Shown here: positions 1 through 9,912 of the stretch, one piece after another
Layout of the letters: each line of letters opens with the position of its first letter
How positions within the stretch are numbered: position 1 is the stretch's first letter
From: a bacterium
Lineage (GTDB): Bacteria > Spirochaetota > Leptospiria > Leptospirales > Leptonemataceae
NCBI GenBank assembly: GCA_024742665.1
Contig: JANSYA010000001.1
Location: 434,001-498,000 of the forward strand
DNA length: 64,000 nucleotides
Reading direction: 5' to 3'
Notes under the pieces: generated by a model
Told to the model about the DNA's origin: nothing
Seen by the model: the letters and a program-made list of their open reading frames with translations, nothing else
Database searches by the model: none
Position numbers and translations under genes: made by a program

Positions 1-1
1 G

Positions 2-79
2 GCCACGCATATTCCGGCCTGGATCATTAAGCCGACGGAAGATTCTGACGATGCCGCCGATAACGAAGTTTCCCCGTAA
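2..79 (+). CDS. C-terminal end of a gene entering from the left edge (partial)
   Basis: An open frame enters from the window edge and runs 25 codons to TAA at 77-79. The visible tail reads PAWIIKP followed by an acidic stretch (EDSDDAADNE). The other two forward frames do not give a comparable tail here: one stops within the first 30 bases and the other reads a basic, unlikely sequence. It points the same way as the large kinase/cyclase gene that starts 55 bases later. Too little is visible to name a family. Confidence 0.45.
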   Translation, partial: ATHIPAWIIKPTEDSDDAADNEVSP

Positions 80-134
80 GTTCTAAGAAAATCCTGCTTG
101 CGTTTCCTGGTCCGGGTGCATACAAAACTCCCTT

Positions 135-3100
135 ATGTTGGAACTGCCTGGCTACCGGATTCCTGGTGAGTCTTTGCATCACACGGAGCGGTCGCGGGTC
201 TATCGAGGCGTGCGTCTCAGCGATAACGCGCCGGTTGTCATCAAGCTGCTCAGTCCCGAGCTTCCGGGGCGCCGGCAGCGGACGCGCTTTCAACAGGAGT
301 ACGAACTTGTACGGACTCTGACCGACTCGATCGTCGCCGCAGACGCCACCCGGGCCTCCGGCGCGAGCGAGGACGGCGATGCGGACGCGGGCGAAGCCTC
401 CGAGGCCGCAGGCGAGGCCGCCGGCTCCGAAGGCATCGACTCGGGCGCGTCCGTGTCGGGAGTCGCGCCGGCTCTGGCGCTCGAGAAGGTCGGCAATTCC
501 CTGGCCATCGTCTTCGGCGACGCGGGTGGAGAGTCTCTGGCGCGCATCTTTTCCCGGCGTCGCCCGCGGATTGCAGAGTTCCTGAAGATCGCCGTGCGCA
601 TCGCCGATTCTCTCGGCGCGGTGCATCGCGCTAAGATCATTCACAAAGACGTTAATCCTTCGAATATCATTTATAATCAGGAGACCGAGGTCGTGCAGTT
701 GATCGACTTCGGAATCGCCGCGCGCCAGGCGCGCTCCGGGCGGGCGACAGATTCGGCGGCGGAGTCCTTTGACCGAGACGCCCGTTCGAACGAGACCGCC
801 GCTAATATAAAATCAGCAACAGCTACGGAGCCGGCGGCCCGGGCGGCCGCCGCCCCGATTGAAGGCACCTATCAGTACATCAGCCCCGAGCAGACCGGGC
901 GGATGAACCGCCAGCTGGATTTCCGCAGCGATTTTTACAGCCTGGGCGCGACCTTTTATTTTTTACTGACCGGGCGGCCGCCCTTTCCGGTTACCGATCG
1001 TCTTGAACTCGTGCATTCCCATCTGGCGCGCATGCCCGAACCCGTCGAAAGCTTTAATCCGGAAACGCCCGCCGTGCTATCGAAAATCGTCGCGAAGCTG
1101 ATGGCGAAGACGGCGGAAGAACGCTATCAAAGCGCCTACGGTATTCGCGCCGATCTGGAAGAGCTCGCGCGACGACTGGACGATTCGCAGGAAGTTGAAG
1201 CTCAGGAGCTGGATTTCGAAATCGGCCAGCACGATCTCTCCGACCGCTTTCATATTCCGGAAAAGCTGTACGGCCGCGAAGGGGAAGTGCAGCGACTCAT
1301 GGACGCCGCAGCCGCAACGGCGGCCGGCGCGACGGAAGTCCTGCTCGTAACCGGTAGGTCGGGAATCGGCAAGTCTTCGGTCGTGCGCGAAATTCAGCGG
1401 CCGATTACCGAGAAGCGCGGCTATTTCATTTCCGGCAAATTCGATCAGCTGAATCGCAACGTGCCCTACGCTTCGCTGATCCAGGCTTTCGCCGAGCTGG
1501 TGCGCCAGGTGCTGGCGGAAAGCGCGGATCGGGTGGCGGCTCGTCGCGCCGCTTTGAGTCGGGCTCTCGGGGGCAACGGCCAGGTGCTGATCGACGTCAT
1601 GCCGGAGGTCGAGTTGATTCTGGGCGAGCAGGAGCCCGTGCCCGAGCTGGAGCCGGCCGAAGCGCAAAACCGTTTTCATCTGGTATTCCAGAACTTCGTG
1701 CGAACTTTCGCCCAGGCCGAGCATCCCCTCGTGCTCTTCCTCGACGATTTGCAGTGGGCCGATACGCCTTCGCTACAGATGCTTCGCATGTTGACGACCG
1801 GCGAAACGAAGCATCTGCTTTTGATCGGCGCCTACCGGGATAACGAAGTCGATTCCGCGCATCCGCTGACGACGACCCTCGAAGAGATTCGCAAAGCCGA
1901 CGGAGTCACCGTCGATCATATTCATCTGGAACCGCTCCAACCGGAGGACGTGCGCGCTCTGGTCGAAGACACGCTCTATCTGGATCACACCACGGCCGGC
2001 CCGCTCGCGGATCTGTGCGCCCAGAAAACCAACGGCAATCCGTTTTTTCTGAACCAGTTTCTCAGTCAGCTGCACATCGATGAGCTGATTCGTTTCGATC
2101 CCGAAGCGGCCCGCTGGACCTGGGATCTGGAACGCATTACGGAGATGGAGGCCACCGACAACGTCATCGAATTGATGACCGCCAAGATTCGTCGGCTGCC
2201 CGCGAATACTCAAGAAATTTTACAATTCGCCGCCTGTATGGGCAATATATTCGATCTGCAAATTCTGGCGACGGTTTGCGGCAAGAGCGCCGACGATACC
2301 GCGGCCGATTTGCTCGAAGCCCTGGTCGAAGGCTTGATCATGCCCCAGGCTCTCGACGTGCGCGCCGTCACCGGCGATGAAGCGGGGCAGGATTCCATCT
2401 CCTATCTGTTTTTGCACGATCGCGTTCAACAGGCGGCCTACGCGACGATGGGCGACTTAGAGAAGCAAACCGCTCATCGCGCCATTGGCCGCTTGATGCT
2501 CGAAAATTCGACGCCGACCGAAATTCAGGAACGCATTTTTACGATTACCAACCATCTGAACGCCGGTCTGAATCAAAGCGGCGCCGGGATTCTCGACGCC
2601 CGGGGCGACCATCTGCGTCTGGCGGAATTGAATCTGGCCGCCGGTAAAAAAGCCAAGGCTTCGGCGGCCTACGCGCCGGCCTTTAACTATCTGCGCACCG
2701 GCACGGAGCTGCTCGGCCCGGACGCCTGGAGCGACCAGTACGATCTCGCTCTGGATCTGCACATCCAGGCGGCGGAGGCGGCCTATCTCAGCACCGACTT
2801 CGAACAGATGCAGCGCCTGTCGGAAATCGTCGTCGAAAAAGCGAAGAGCCTCCTCGATCAGGGGCGCATCTATCGCATTCGCATTCAGGCCTTGATCGCT
2901 CAGAACCAACCGGGCGAAGCGATTCGCACGGCGCTCTTCGTCTTAAAAAAACTGGGCGTGCGCTTTCCCGAGCGGCCGACGCAGCTGCATATCTTCGCCG
3001 CGCTCGCGCGCACGAAACTTGTACTGTCGGGAAAATCGCCGGAGAAGCTGGCGAATCTGCCCGCCATGCAGGACCCGACACAGCTGGAGACGATGCACAT

Positions 3101-5852
3101 TCTATCGAGCGTCGCCGTAGCCGCCTACGTCGCGGTCCCGGAGCTGCTGGTGCTGATCGCCTTTCAACAGGTGCGCATTTCCGTACGGCATGGCAATACG
3201 CCGCGCTCCGCCTTCGGCTATGCGACTTACGGATTTATTATTTCGGGGGCCTTAGGCCAAATCGAGCAGGGCTATCGCTTCGGCACCCTGGCTCTGGATC
3301 TGCTGCAAAAATTCGACGCGCGCGAATTGCAGGCCCAGACCTATCTCGCCTTCAATAGTTTGATTCGTCACTGGAAAGATCCATTTCGCAAAAGTTTGCC
3401 GCGTTCTCTCGAAGGCTATCAGCTCGGCCTCGATACGGGCGATCTCGAATACGCCTGCTACAACGCCGTAATGTACTGTTATATCTCCTGGCTGGCCGGC
3501 GAAGGCCTGGAGAGCGTCGAGCGCGAGATGCGTCGATACGGCGGCGTCGTGGAACGTTTCAAGCAGCAGACGCCGCTCTACTGGCATAACATCATCCACC
3601 AGACAGTTAGCAATTTAATGGGCGCCGGCCGCAAACCTCTGGCCGCGACCTCCCCGACCTCCGTAATCGCAAATGGATCATCGCCGGAGGATCAGGACGA
3701 TGTCCACCAGGCGGATTTGACGAAGCTGAAGGGCGCATACTACGACGAAGACGCGACGCTGCAAATTCACATCGACGCGAACGATCAGACGACGCTCTTT
3801 TCGGTTTATTTCAACAAGCTGGTGCTGGCCTATCTACTCGGCGAATTCGAAACGGCCAGGGAATACGCGGATCGGGCGCGCGACTATCTCGACGGCGCGG
3901 TCGCCACGCCGATGGTGCCGGCCTTTCATTTTTACGAAGCGCTGACCGCTCTGGCGATCTACAGGCGCAATCGCAGCACTGTCGGTCGTCGCGAACGCGC
4001 GCGCCTGATGCGCCGGGCGAACGGCAATCTGAAAAAGCTGAAACGCTGGGCTGTTTTCGCGCCCGAAAATCAGAAGCATCGCTACGAAATTCTGGAGGCG
4101 GAACGCCTGGCCGTGCTGCGCAAAGATCAGCAGGCGGTGGCCGCATTCGATCGCGCTCTCGAATCCGTTCGCAAGACTGAGTTTTTGCAAGACCACGCTC
4201 TCGTGAACGAGCTGCTCGCGCACTTCTGGCGCCGGCGCGGCCAGTCGGACTTCGCCGGCCTGTACTTTTTGAAAGCGCTGCACGGCTATCATGTCTGGGG
4301 GGCGCACGCGAAGACCGATCAGCTGAAGACGAAACATCTGGCGCTGCTCGGTCGCATGCATTCTGTTTCGGCGGCGGCGCTCGCGGTGGGCACGCCGTTT
4401 TCGCCCGGCGGCACGGTCACGACTACGACCACGACTTCGACTTCTATGATGGGCGGCGGCGACGGCACGGACGGCTCCGATTCGAACCTGGATATCAGCA
4501 CGATCTTAAAGGCGTCGAACGCGATCTCGGGCGAAATCGTCCTGGCGGATTTGCTGCGCAGCATGATGCGCATCGTAATCGAAAACGCGGGCGCGCGCCA
4601 CGGCTTTCTGTTGCTTTCGACCGACGAGCGCTGGTTGATCGAAGCGGAAGGCGGCATCGGCCGCGAAGACATCAAGATTCTCGAAAGCCAACCTCTGGAC
4701 GGACGACTTTCGCCGGCGGTCGTGAACTACGTGGCCCGCACGCGATCGCACGTCGTACTGGAGGACGCCGCGCGCTACGGTCAGTTCACCGGCGACGCCT
4801 ATATTCGCGAACATCAGGCGAAGTCGGTGTTATGCTATCCGCTGGTGAATCAGGGTAAACTCAACGGCATCATCTATCTCGAAAACAATCTGGCGAGCGG
4901 GAGCTTTACTCCGGAGCGTCTGGAAGTTCTGAAAATGCTTTCGACGAATATCGCCGGGGCTCTGGAAAATTCGCGCCTGTACGGCGATCTGCAGGCGGCC
5001 CTCGACAAGCAGACCGCCTTGACCAACGCGTACAGTCGTTTCGTTCCGCGGGATCTGCTGCGCTTTCTCGGCAAAGAAAGTATCATCGACGTCGAGCTCG
5101 GCGACCAGATTCAGCAGGAGATGACGGTTCTATTCTCCGATATTCGCGGCTTCACGACTCTTTCGGAAAGCATGTCGCCGGCGGATAATTTTAAGTTCAT
5201 CAACTCGTACCTCGGTCGCATGGAGCCGATCATCAGCGCGCATCACGGCTTCATCGATAAATATATCGGCGACGCGATCATGGCGCTGTTTCCATCGGAC
5301 GTCGAGAACGCGGTGCTCGCGGCGATCGAAATGCTGAAGCGGGTCGTCGAATACAATCAGAGCCGGGTCGACCGCGGCTTCGAACCGATTCGCATCGGCG
5401 TGGGATTGAATACGGGCGAGCTGATGCTCGGGACTATCGGCGGCAAGAATCGCATGGAAGGCACGGTGATTTCGGACGCGGTGAACCTGGCTTCGCGCAT
5501 CGAAGACTTAAATAAAATTTATGAAACCAATCTGCTGGTCGGGGAATCGGTCCGGGCCCGGCTGGACGACGGGCGCTATAAAATTCGTATGATCGATCGA
5601 GTGCGCGTGAAAGGCAAGTCCCGGGCGGTCACGGTTTTCGAAGTATTCGACGCGGATCCCCCCGAGCAGCGTCGACTCAAAGAAGAAACTCGCTCTGAAT
5701 TCGAGCGCGGTTTCGCGGCCTACCGTAAAAAAGAGTTCACCCGGGCCAGAGAAATTTTCACGGCGGTCTATGAGCGCAATCCGGAGGACCGGGCGGCGGA
5801 TGTTTATATTCGGCGCTGCGAAAAACTTCTGGGCCGCGGCGTCGGCGTCTGA
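135..5852 (+). CDS. Ser/Thr kinase - AAA ATPase - GAF - class III cyclase fusion protein (1,905 aa)
   Basis: Cytoplasmic multi-domain signalling protein. Residues 1-340 form a Hanks-type kinase: Lys37 in VVIKLL, catalytic loop HKDVNPSN with Asp172 and Asn177, and DFG at Asp191. Residues about 375-700 hold an AAA/predictive-ATPase module with P-loop GRSGIGKS near 406 and Walker B LFLDDLQWAD near 535. A long alpha-helical, TPR-like region follows. A GAF domain lies at about 1455-1615. A class III cyclase lies at about 1655-1840, with metal-binding VLFSDIRGFT near 1663 and GTVISDAVNLASR. The tail (about 1855-1905) looks like a single TPR. Kinase-AAA-GAF fusions with cyclase or histidine-kinase output are known in Leptospira and cyanobacteria. 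Two low-complexity Ala/Glu/Asp-rich stretches interrupt the kinase: one in the N-lobe (about residues 70-115) and one between DFG and the ISPEQ motif (about 197-240). The cyclase has Thr at the base-selecting position common in bacterial adenylate cyclases, so cAMP is the likelier product; substrates and ligands are unknown. Confidence 0.9.
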   Translation: MLELPGYRIPGESLHHTERSRVYRGVRLSDNAPVVIKLLSPELPGRRQRTRFQQEYELVRTLTDSIVAADATRASGASEDGDADAGEASEAAGEAAGSEGIDSGASVSGVAPALALEKVGNSLAIVFGDAGGESLARIFSRRRPRIAEFLKIAVRIADSLGAVHRAKIIHKDVNPSNIIYNQETEVVQLIDFGIAARQARSGRATDSAAESFDRDARSNETAANIKSATATEPAARAAAAPIEGTYQYISPEQTGRMNRQLDFRSDFYSLGATFYFLLTGRPPFPVTDRLELVHSHLARMPEPVESFNPETPAVLSKIVAKLMAKTAEERYQSAYGIRADLEELARRLDDSQEVEAQELDFEIGQHDLSDRFHIPEKLYGREGEVQRLMDAAAATAAGATEVLLVTGRSGIGKSSVVREIQRPITEKRGYFISGKFDQLNRNVPYASLIQAFAELVRQVLAESADRVAARRAALSRALGGNGQVLIDVMPEVELILGEQEPVPELEPAEAQNRFHLVFQNFVRTFAQAEHPLVLFLDDLQWADTPSLQMLRMLTTGETKHLLLIGAYRDNEVDSAHPLTTTLEEIRKADGVTVDHIHLEPLQPEDVRALVEDTLYLDHTTAGPLADLCAQKTNGNPFFLNQFLSQLHIDELIRFDPEAARWTWDLERITEMEATDNVIELMTAKIRRLPANTQEILQFAACMGNIFDLQILATVCGKSADDTAADLLEALVEGLIMPQALDVRAVTGDEAGQDSISYLFLHDRVQQAAYATMGDLEKQTAHRAIGRLMLENSTPTEIQERIFTITNHLNAGLNQSGAGILDARGDHLRLAELNLAAGKKAKASAAYAPAFNYLRTGTELLGPDAWSDQYDLALDLHIQAAEAAYLSTDFEQMQRLSEIVVEKAKSLLDQGRIYRIRIQALIAQNQPGEAIRTALFVLKKLGVRFPERPTQLHIFAALARTKLVLSGKSPEKLANLPAMQDPTQLETMHILSSVAVAAYVAVPELLVLIAFQQVRISVRHGNTPRSAFGYATYGFIISGALGQIEQGYRFGTLALDLLQKFDARELQAQTYLAFNSLIRHWKDPFRKSLPRSLEGYQLGLDTGDLEYACYNAVMYCYISWLAGEGLESVEREMRRYGGVVERFKQQTPLYWHNIIHQTVSNLMGAGRKPLAATSPTSVIANGSSPEDQDDVHQADLTKLKGAYYDEDATLQIHIDANDQTTLFSVYFNKLVLAYLLGEFETAREYADRARDYLDGAVATPMVPAFHFYEALTALAIYRRNRSTVGRRERARLMRRANGNLKKLKRWAVFAPENQKHRYEILEAERLAVLRKDQQAVAAFDRALESVRKTEFLQDHALVNELLAHFWRRRGQSDFAGLYFLKALHGYHVWGAHAKTDQLKTKHLALLGRMHSVSAAALAVGTPFSPGGTVTTTTTTSTSMMGGGDGTDGSDSNLDISTILKASNAISGEIVLADLLRSMMRIVIENAGARHGFLLLSTDERWLIEAEGGIGREDIKILESQPLDGRLSPAVVNYVARTRSHVVLEDAARYGQFTGDAYIREHQAKSVLCYPLVNQGKLNGIIYLENNLASGSFTPERLEVLKMLSTNIAGALENSRLYGDLQAALDKQTALTNAYSRFVPRDLLRFLGKESIIDVELGDQIQQEMTVLFSDIRGFTTLSESMSPADNFKFINSYLGRMEPIISAHHGFIDKYIGDAIMALFPSDVENAVLAAIEMLKRVVEYNQSRVDRGFEPIRIGVGLNTGELMLGTIGGKNRMEGTVISDAVNLASRIEDLNKIYETNLLVGESVRARLDDGRYKIRMIDRVRVKGKSRAVTVFEVFDADPPEQRRLKEETRSEFERGFAAYRKKEFTRAREIFTAVYERNPEDRAADVYIRRCEKLLGRGVGV

Positions 5853-5872
5853 CAGTTTGGGCCCATAAATAA

Positions 5873-6559
5873 ATGCAAGTATTCTCGAACGTCAGAAATC
5901 CCGGAATTTCGCGCGCGGCCCGGCCGGCCGTTCTGATTTTTGCGGTCCTTGTGGCCGGTCTGATCTTTCCCACGACCGCCGGTCAGGCCCAACAATCATC
6001 GGGGGCCGCGGCCGGGGCCCGGTCCTTCGTGGCCGAAGTCGGTCGTCAGGCCGTCGAGACGCTGCCGGCCCGCAGGCTCGGGCGACCGGCGGCCCGGGCC
6101 GCGTTTCAAAAACTCTTGCGAGCGCGCTTCGACGTGGCCGGCATCGCGCGCCGGGTCTTCGCTGATGAATGGCAGTCCGCTTCCGGCGATCAGCGCAAAG
6201 AAGCGCAGGAGCTGTACGAGAAGTGGGTCACCGACGGTCTCATGAATTTACTCGGCCGCCACACCGGCGAAACCTTTCGCCTGCTCGGCGCGAAGGCGAC
6301 GAAAAAGATCAATGCGGGCCAGTACGTCGTCGGCAGCGAAATCCGCCGCCCCGGCGGTGAACGAGTGCGAGTCGATTGGAGCGTGCGCCGGGCGGGGCAG
6401 AGCTGGCTGATCACGAATTTGCGTACGCCCGACGGCGGCGATCTGGTGGCGACCCATCGCGCCGAGTTTCGCATGATTTTAGAACAGGCGCCGTCGGGGG
6501 CGGAGTCGACCGGTCTCGAATACATCATCGAAGAGCTGCGCATTCGCACGGCGCCCTGA
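5873..6559 (+). CDS. MlaC/Ttg2D-like phospholipid-binding periplasmic protein
   Basis: 228 aa with a hydrophobic signal segment at about residues 20-42 ending near GQAQQ. The body matches the MlaC/Ttg2D pattern: FVAEVGRQAVETL, then RARFDVAGIARRVF, then QELYEKWVTDGLMNLLG, a basic strand region (ARKATKK-like) and VDWSVRRAGQSWLITNLR. MlaC proteins shuttle phospholipid between the outer-membrane MlaA complex and the inner-membrane MlaFEDB ABC transporter. No mlaA, mlaD, mlaE or mlaF is visible nearby, so it stands apart from the usual operon. It begins 20 bases after the kinase/cyclase gene and ends 18 bases before the PP2C gene, which suggests co-transcription. Confidence 0.75.
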   Translation: MQVFSNVRNPGISRAARPAVLIFAVLVAGLIFPTTAGQAQQSSGAAAGARSFVAEVGRQAVETLPARRLGRPAARAAFQKLLRARFDVAGIARRVFADEWQSASGDQRKEAQELYEKWVTDGLMNLLGRHTGETFRLLGAKATKKINAGQYVVGSEIRRPGGERVRVDWSVRRAGQSWLITNLRTPDGGDLVATHRAEFRMILEQAPSGAESTGLEYIIEELRIRTAP

Positions 6560-6577
6560 GACGCCGGTTCTAAAATC

Positions 6578-8842
6578 ATGCGAAATCCTTCCGCTAAATT
6601 TTCGGCCTTTCGGGGTCTGTATCTTGTGCTGCTCGCGGTGACGATGACAAGCTTCGCCTGCAATCGCGGGGAGCAGCTTGCGCCGGGAGATGCGAGCATC
6701 GAACGTACGACCGAAGTCGTTTCGGGGTGGGAGTATCGCTTCGAAGAAGACGCCGGCGCAACAAAAGCCGGCGAAGCGGATTCGGGCGCGTCCGGGTGGC
6801 GTCCTTTCGCCGGCGATGCGATTCGTCCTTTCAGCAACCGTGGCCGGATTCTGTATATTCGTCACGCGACTCTCGCCGCGCCGGATTGCTCCGACCCGGC
6901 GCTGTACTTTCCCCTCGTGCACCAGAGTTTCGAGGCGCGCGCGCCCGGCGGCGACAAGCTGCTCTATCGCTTCGGGGATCCGGATCTGGGCGCGGCCGGC
7001 TATCGCGGCTGGCCCTTTCATTTGATTTCGCTGGGCGAAAGTCCAGGCATTGAGCTGAAGATCTATTCGGACTATGCGCAGATCGGCGTGGCCGGATCGC
7101 CGATGATCGGCTGTCGCAGCGAAATCGTCGAAGACCTGCTGCGAGAAGACATCGACCGCTTTGTGCTCGCCACGATCGCCATCACGACCGGCATCTTCGT
7201 TTTGATTTTGTATATTCGCCGCCGCCTGGAGCTGATTTATTTTTCATTCGGGCTGCTGGCTTTCGACGCGGGCCTGTATTTGCTTTCGAATCGAACTTTG
7301 CGTCTGCAGTATATTCTATGGCCGGCGCATATGGTCTGGATGTACGTCGAATATATTTCGCTGTATACGCTGCCGCTCTGTCTGGGATTTTATTTTCGCC
7401 AGGTGGTTTCGGATTCGCGGGTCATTCGTTATACGGTGAACGGCATGGTGCTTTTCGTCGCCGGACTCTTCGCCGTGCATCTCGCGGGCGTTCCGATTTA
7501 TAAAACCATTTTTACGTTCTTTGAGGTTTCGCTGGTCGCGACTCTGCTGCTGTTGTTCCCGCTGATGCGCGCCGTCTTTCGCGGCAATAGCGAAGCCCGG
7601 CTGATCGCGGCGGGTGTGCTGGCATTTCTGCTCGTGGCGCTGTACGATCTTTCCGGCGTGCTCGGGTTGATCCCCTGGCCCCGGCAATTGATCAGCTATG
7701 GTTTCGCGGTGTTACTGAGTTTTCTCGCGCTGGTGGTTTCGCGGCGCTATGAAGAAGTTCGCAGTCGACTGCACGATTATTCCCGGGAATTGGAAAGCGC
7801 CCGCAACCAGCTCGCGGCCCACGCCACGAATCTGGAAGAGGTCGTCGCGCGACGCACGGGACGACTCAAACGAAACCTGGAACGAGTGCGCTGGTTGAAA
7901 CGCCAGCAGGACGGCGACTATTTTTTGATCGCGCGTTTGATGGCGCCCTTTGCGCCGCGCCCGAACGTCGAAAGTGAAGCTCTCCATGGCAATCGCCTGC
8001 AGGCCTTGCAGCGCAATCGAATCGAAGAGCTGCGAACGGAAACGATCACCGTGCAGTCCTACGTGGATCAGAAAAAAAAGTTTCGCTTTAAGCACTGGCG
8101 CGAAGAGATCGGGGGCGACATTTCGATGGCCGCCAAACTCCGGCTGGGAGATTCCGATTGCGTCGTTTGCGTAAACGCCGACGCGATGGGCAAATCCATT
8201 CAGGGCGCCGGCGGCGCGATTGTTTTGAGCGTGGCCTATCAGGCTATGATCGAACGCGAGCGCAATCGCCGCCGCATTACCGACGCTCTCGAGAAGGGCG
8301 ACGCGAGCGCCGCCGACGGTGTGGACTTGAATATCGTCGATCCGGGCATCGGAAGGGATCCGCGAAGCTGGTTGAAAGAGTGCTTTCTGGAATTGCATCG
8401 AACCTTTTTGCCTTTCGAAGGCGGCATGCTCGTGACGGCCTGGATGGCCGTGCTGGTGGAAGGCACGGGCGAACTCTTCTGGATCAACGCGGAGCATCCC
8501 GGCTCGGTGTTGTTGCGCGACGGTAAGGCGGAGTTCCTGCCCGAGACCGGTTCGACCGGCAAGCTGGGCGTGGTCGGCTCCGAAGATGATTTCACGGTCG
8601 AGCGCTTACAACTTCAACCGGGTGACGTAATCGTTTCGGGTTCCGACGGTCGCGACGATATTCTCGTACCGGCGCCGGCAAGCGGCGGCGAAACCGCCCG
8701 CGTGATGAACGAAGACGAGTTTCGTTTCGTGCGATTGGTGGCGGAACTCGAAGGCGATCTGGCGGCGATCGGCGTAGCCCTGCGGCAGGGCGACAGCGAA
8801 CTCACCGACGATCTGTCGCTCTTGAGTTTGCGCTACGGTTGA
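6578..8842 (+). CDS. 7TMR-DISM receptor with PP2C/SpoIIE phosphatase output
   Basis: 754 aa. The N-terminus is a lipoprotein-type signal (VTMTSFAC, Cys28). Residues about 30-190 form an extracytoplasmic ligand-binding region of the 7TMR-DISM type. Seven hydrophobic segments lie at about 193-390. A coiled coil (RELESARNQLAAHATNLEEV) at about 395-460 leads to a SpoIIE/PP2C phosphatase at about 500-754. Metal-site motifs visible are GGDIS, CVNADAMGKS, VSGSDGRDD and the terminal LTDDLSLL. RsbU-like phosphatases usually dephosphorylate anti-sigma-factor antagonists, but no STAS or anti-sigma gene is in the window. Its last 10 bases overlap the end of the convergent panE-like gene. Confidence 0.87.
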   Translation: MRNPSAKFSAFRGLYLVLLAVTMTSFACNRGEQLAPGDASIERTTEVVSGWEYRFEEDAGATKAGEADSGASGWRPFAGDAIRPFSNRGRILYIRHATLAAPDCSDPALYFPLVHQSFEARAPGGDKLLYRFGDPDLGAAGYRGWPFHLISLGESPGIELKIYSDYAQIGVAGSPMIGCRSEIVEDLLREDIDRFVLATIAITTGIFVLILYIRRRLELIYFSFGLLAFDAGLYLLSNRTLRLQYILWPAHMVWMYVEYISLYTLPLCLGFYFRQVVSDSRVIRYTVNGMVLFVAGLFAVHLAGVPIYKTIFTFFEVSLVATLLLLFPLMRAVFRGNSEARLIAAGVLAFLLVALYDLSGVLGLIPWPRQLISYGFAVLLSFLALVVSRRYEEVRSRLHDYSRELESARNQLAAHATNLEEVVARRTGRLKRNLERVRWLKRQQDGDYFLIARLMAPFAPRPNVESEALHGNRLQALQRNRIEELRTETITVQSYVDQKKKFRFKHWREEIGGDISMAAKLRLGDSDCVVCVNADAMGKSIQGAGGAIVLSVAYQAMIERERNRRRITDALEKGDASAADGVDLNIVDPGIGRDPRSWLKECFLELHRTFLPFEGGMLVTAWMAVLVEGTGELFWINAEHPGSVLLRDGKAEFLPETGSTGKLGVVGSEDDFTVERLQLQPGDVIVSGSDGRDDILVPAPASGGETARVMNEDEFRFVRLVAELEGDLAAIGVALRQGDSELTDDLSLLSLRYG

Positions 8843-9912
8843 GCGATGGCCGCGGCGAGACGCAGTTCGCCGGCGATCGCTTCTATTTCGGGAATCGCGC
8901 AGTCCGGCGCGTACGCAGCGCGTTCTCGCAGACACGCTCCGAAGATCGCCTCGTATTCGAGCGGGCGTCCGGCCCGGTAATCTAAAAGCATCGAAGGTTT
9001 ATAATCGTTCATGGCGCGAGTCTTCGCCAGCTGCTCCGCGACGATTTCGTCAGTATTCGCGCTCAGGCGATATTCGCCGCAGTTGATCCGACGCGCGGCC
9101 GGCAGCCGTAGGTTGCGTTCCAGCAGCGCCGCATTGATGCTTTCGCCCAGATATATGATTTCGCGCATCGTGGCGCTGACGCGATCGGCCATGCCGGGCA
9201 TCGCCAGCAGTTGATCGGTGCCGCAGTTGTGAATCGTACACAGCGCATTAAAGGGCACGTTCCAGATTTGTTTGCGCCAGCGCATTTCGATATAGTTCGG
9301 TCGCACCTGGCAGTCGACGCCGCTCGCTTCGAATAAATCGCGCACGGCTTCCGGAGTCAGGGCGTCTCGCGGCGCGGCGAAGGCTTTCGAATACGGCGCG
9401 AGATGAATCATGGCGTGTTCTGTGTGTTCGATTTCCCCCGGCGCGATTCGATTCGAACATAAAAAAGCGGTGCCGCCCAGAATGCGTTCCGGCGGAAACA
9501 ATTCCGCCAGGGACGCTTCATTGCCGAGTCCGTTTTGCAAACACAATAAAACTGTGCGATCCGCGTGGAAGAGGGGCGGCAGCAGCTTCGCATAGGCTTC
9601 GGCGTTGGCGGTCGTCTTCAGTCCGATCAAAAGCAAATCGACGGGGCCGAAGTCGCGGGCGAGGGCCGCGGGATCGGCCCCGTCGAAGACTTCGAGTTCG
9701 TCGGCCGCAAGTTTGAAATCGCCGTCGGTGGAATGCACAACCAGGCCGCGAGAGCCGAGGGCCGCATAATCGCTGCGAGCGAGAAAGGCGACGCGATGGT
9801 CGGCCTTGTTCGGTCTTGTTTTGCCGTCGCCGTCGCGCCTGTGCTTCGCAAGCAATCCTCCGTAGTACAGGCCGAGAGCGCCCGCGCCGACGACTGCGAT
9901 GCGCACAGTCAT
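8833..9912 (-). CDS. panE: 2-dehydropantoate 2-reductase family protein (PanE/ApbA-like)
   Basis: 359 aa, longer than the usual ~300. The N-terminal Rossmann motif is VVGAGALGLYYGG, with Gly9, Gly11 and Gly14. A charged insertion (RRDGDGKTRPNKADH) follows the first helix. The catalytic region RWRKQIWNVPFNALC places Lys214 and Asn218 as expected for ketopantoate reductase, the NADPH enzyme that makes pantoate for CoA synthesis. Several bacteria carry PanE paralogues with other substrates, so the symbol is provisional. Its start overlaps the stop of the upstream esterase gene by 4 bases (ATGA), so the two are translationally coupled. Confidence 0.78.
   Translation of the reverse strand: MTVRIAVVGAGALGLYYGGLLAKHRRDGDGKTRPNKADHRVAFLARSDYAALGSRGLVVHSTDGDFKLAADELEVFDGADPAALARDFGPVDLLLIGLKTTANAEAYAKLLPPLFHADRTVLLCLQNGLGNEASLAELFPPERILGGTAFLCSNRIAPGEIEHTEHAMIHLAPYSKAFAAPRDALTPEAVRDLFEASGVDCQVRPNYIEMRWRKQIWNVPFNALCTIHNCGTDQLLAMPGMADRVSATMREIIYLGESINAALLERNLRLPAARRINCGEYRLSANTDEIVAEQLAKTRAMNDYKPSMLLDYRAGRPLEYEAIFGACLRERAAYAPDCAIPEIEAIAGELRLAAAIAQP

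Noticed and set aside
27-644. 205-codon minus-strand open frame at the left edge
   Set aside because: Antisense to the kinase domain, whose motifs are clear; Arg/Gly/Ala-rich composition typical of GC-rich shadow frames.
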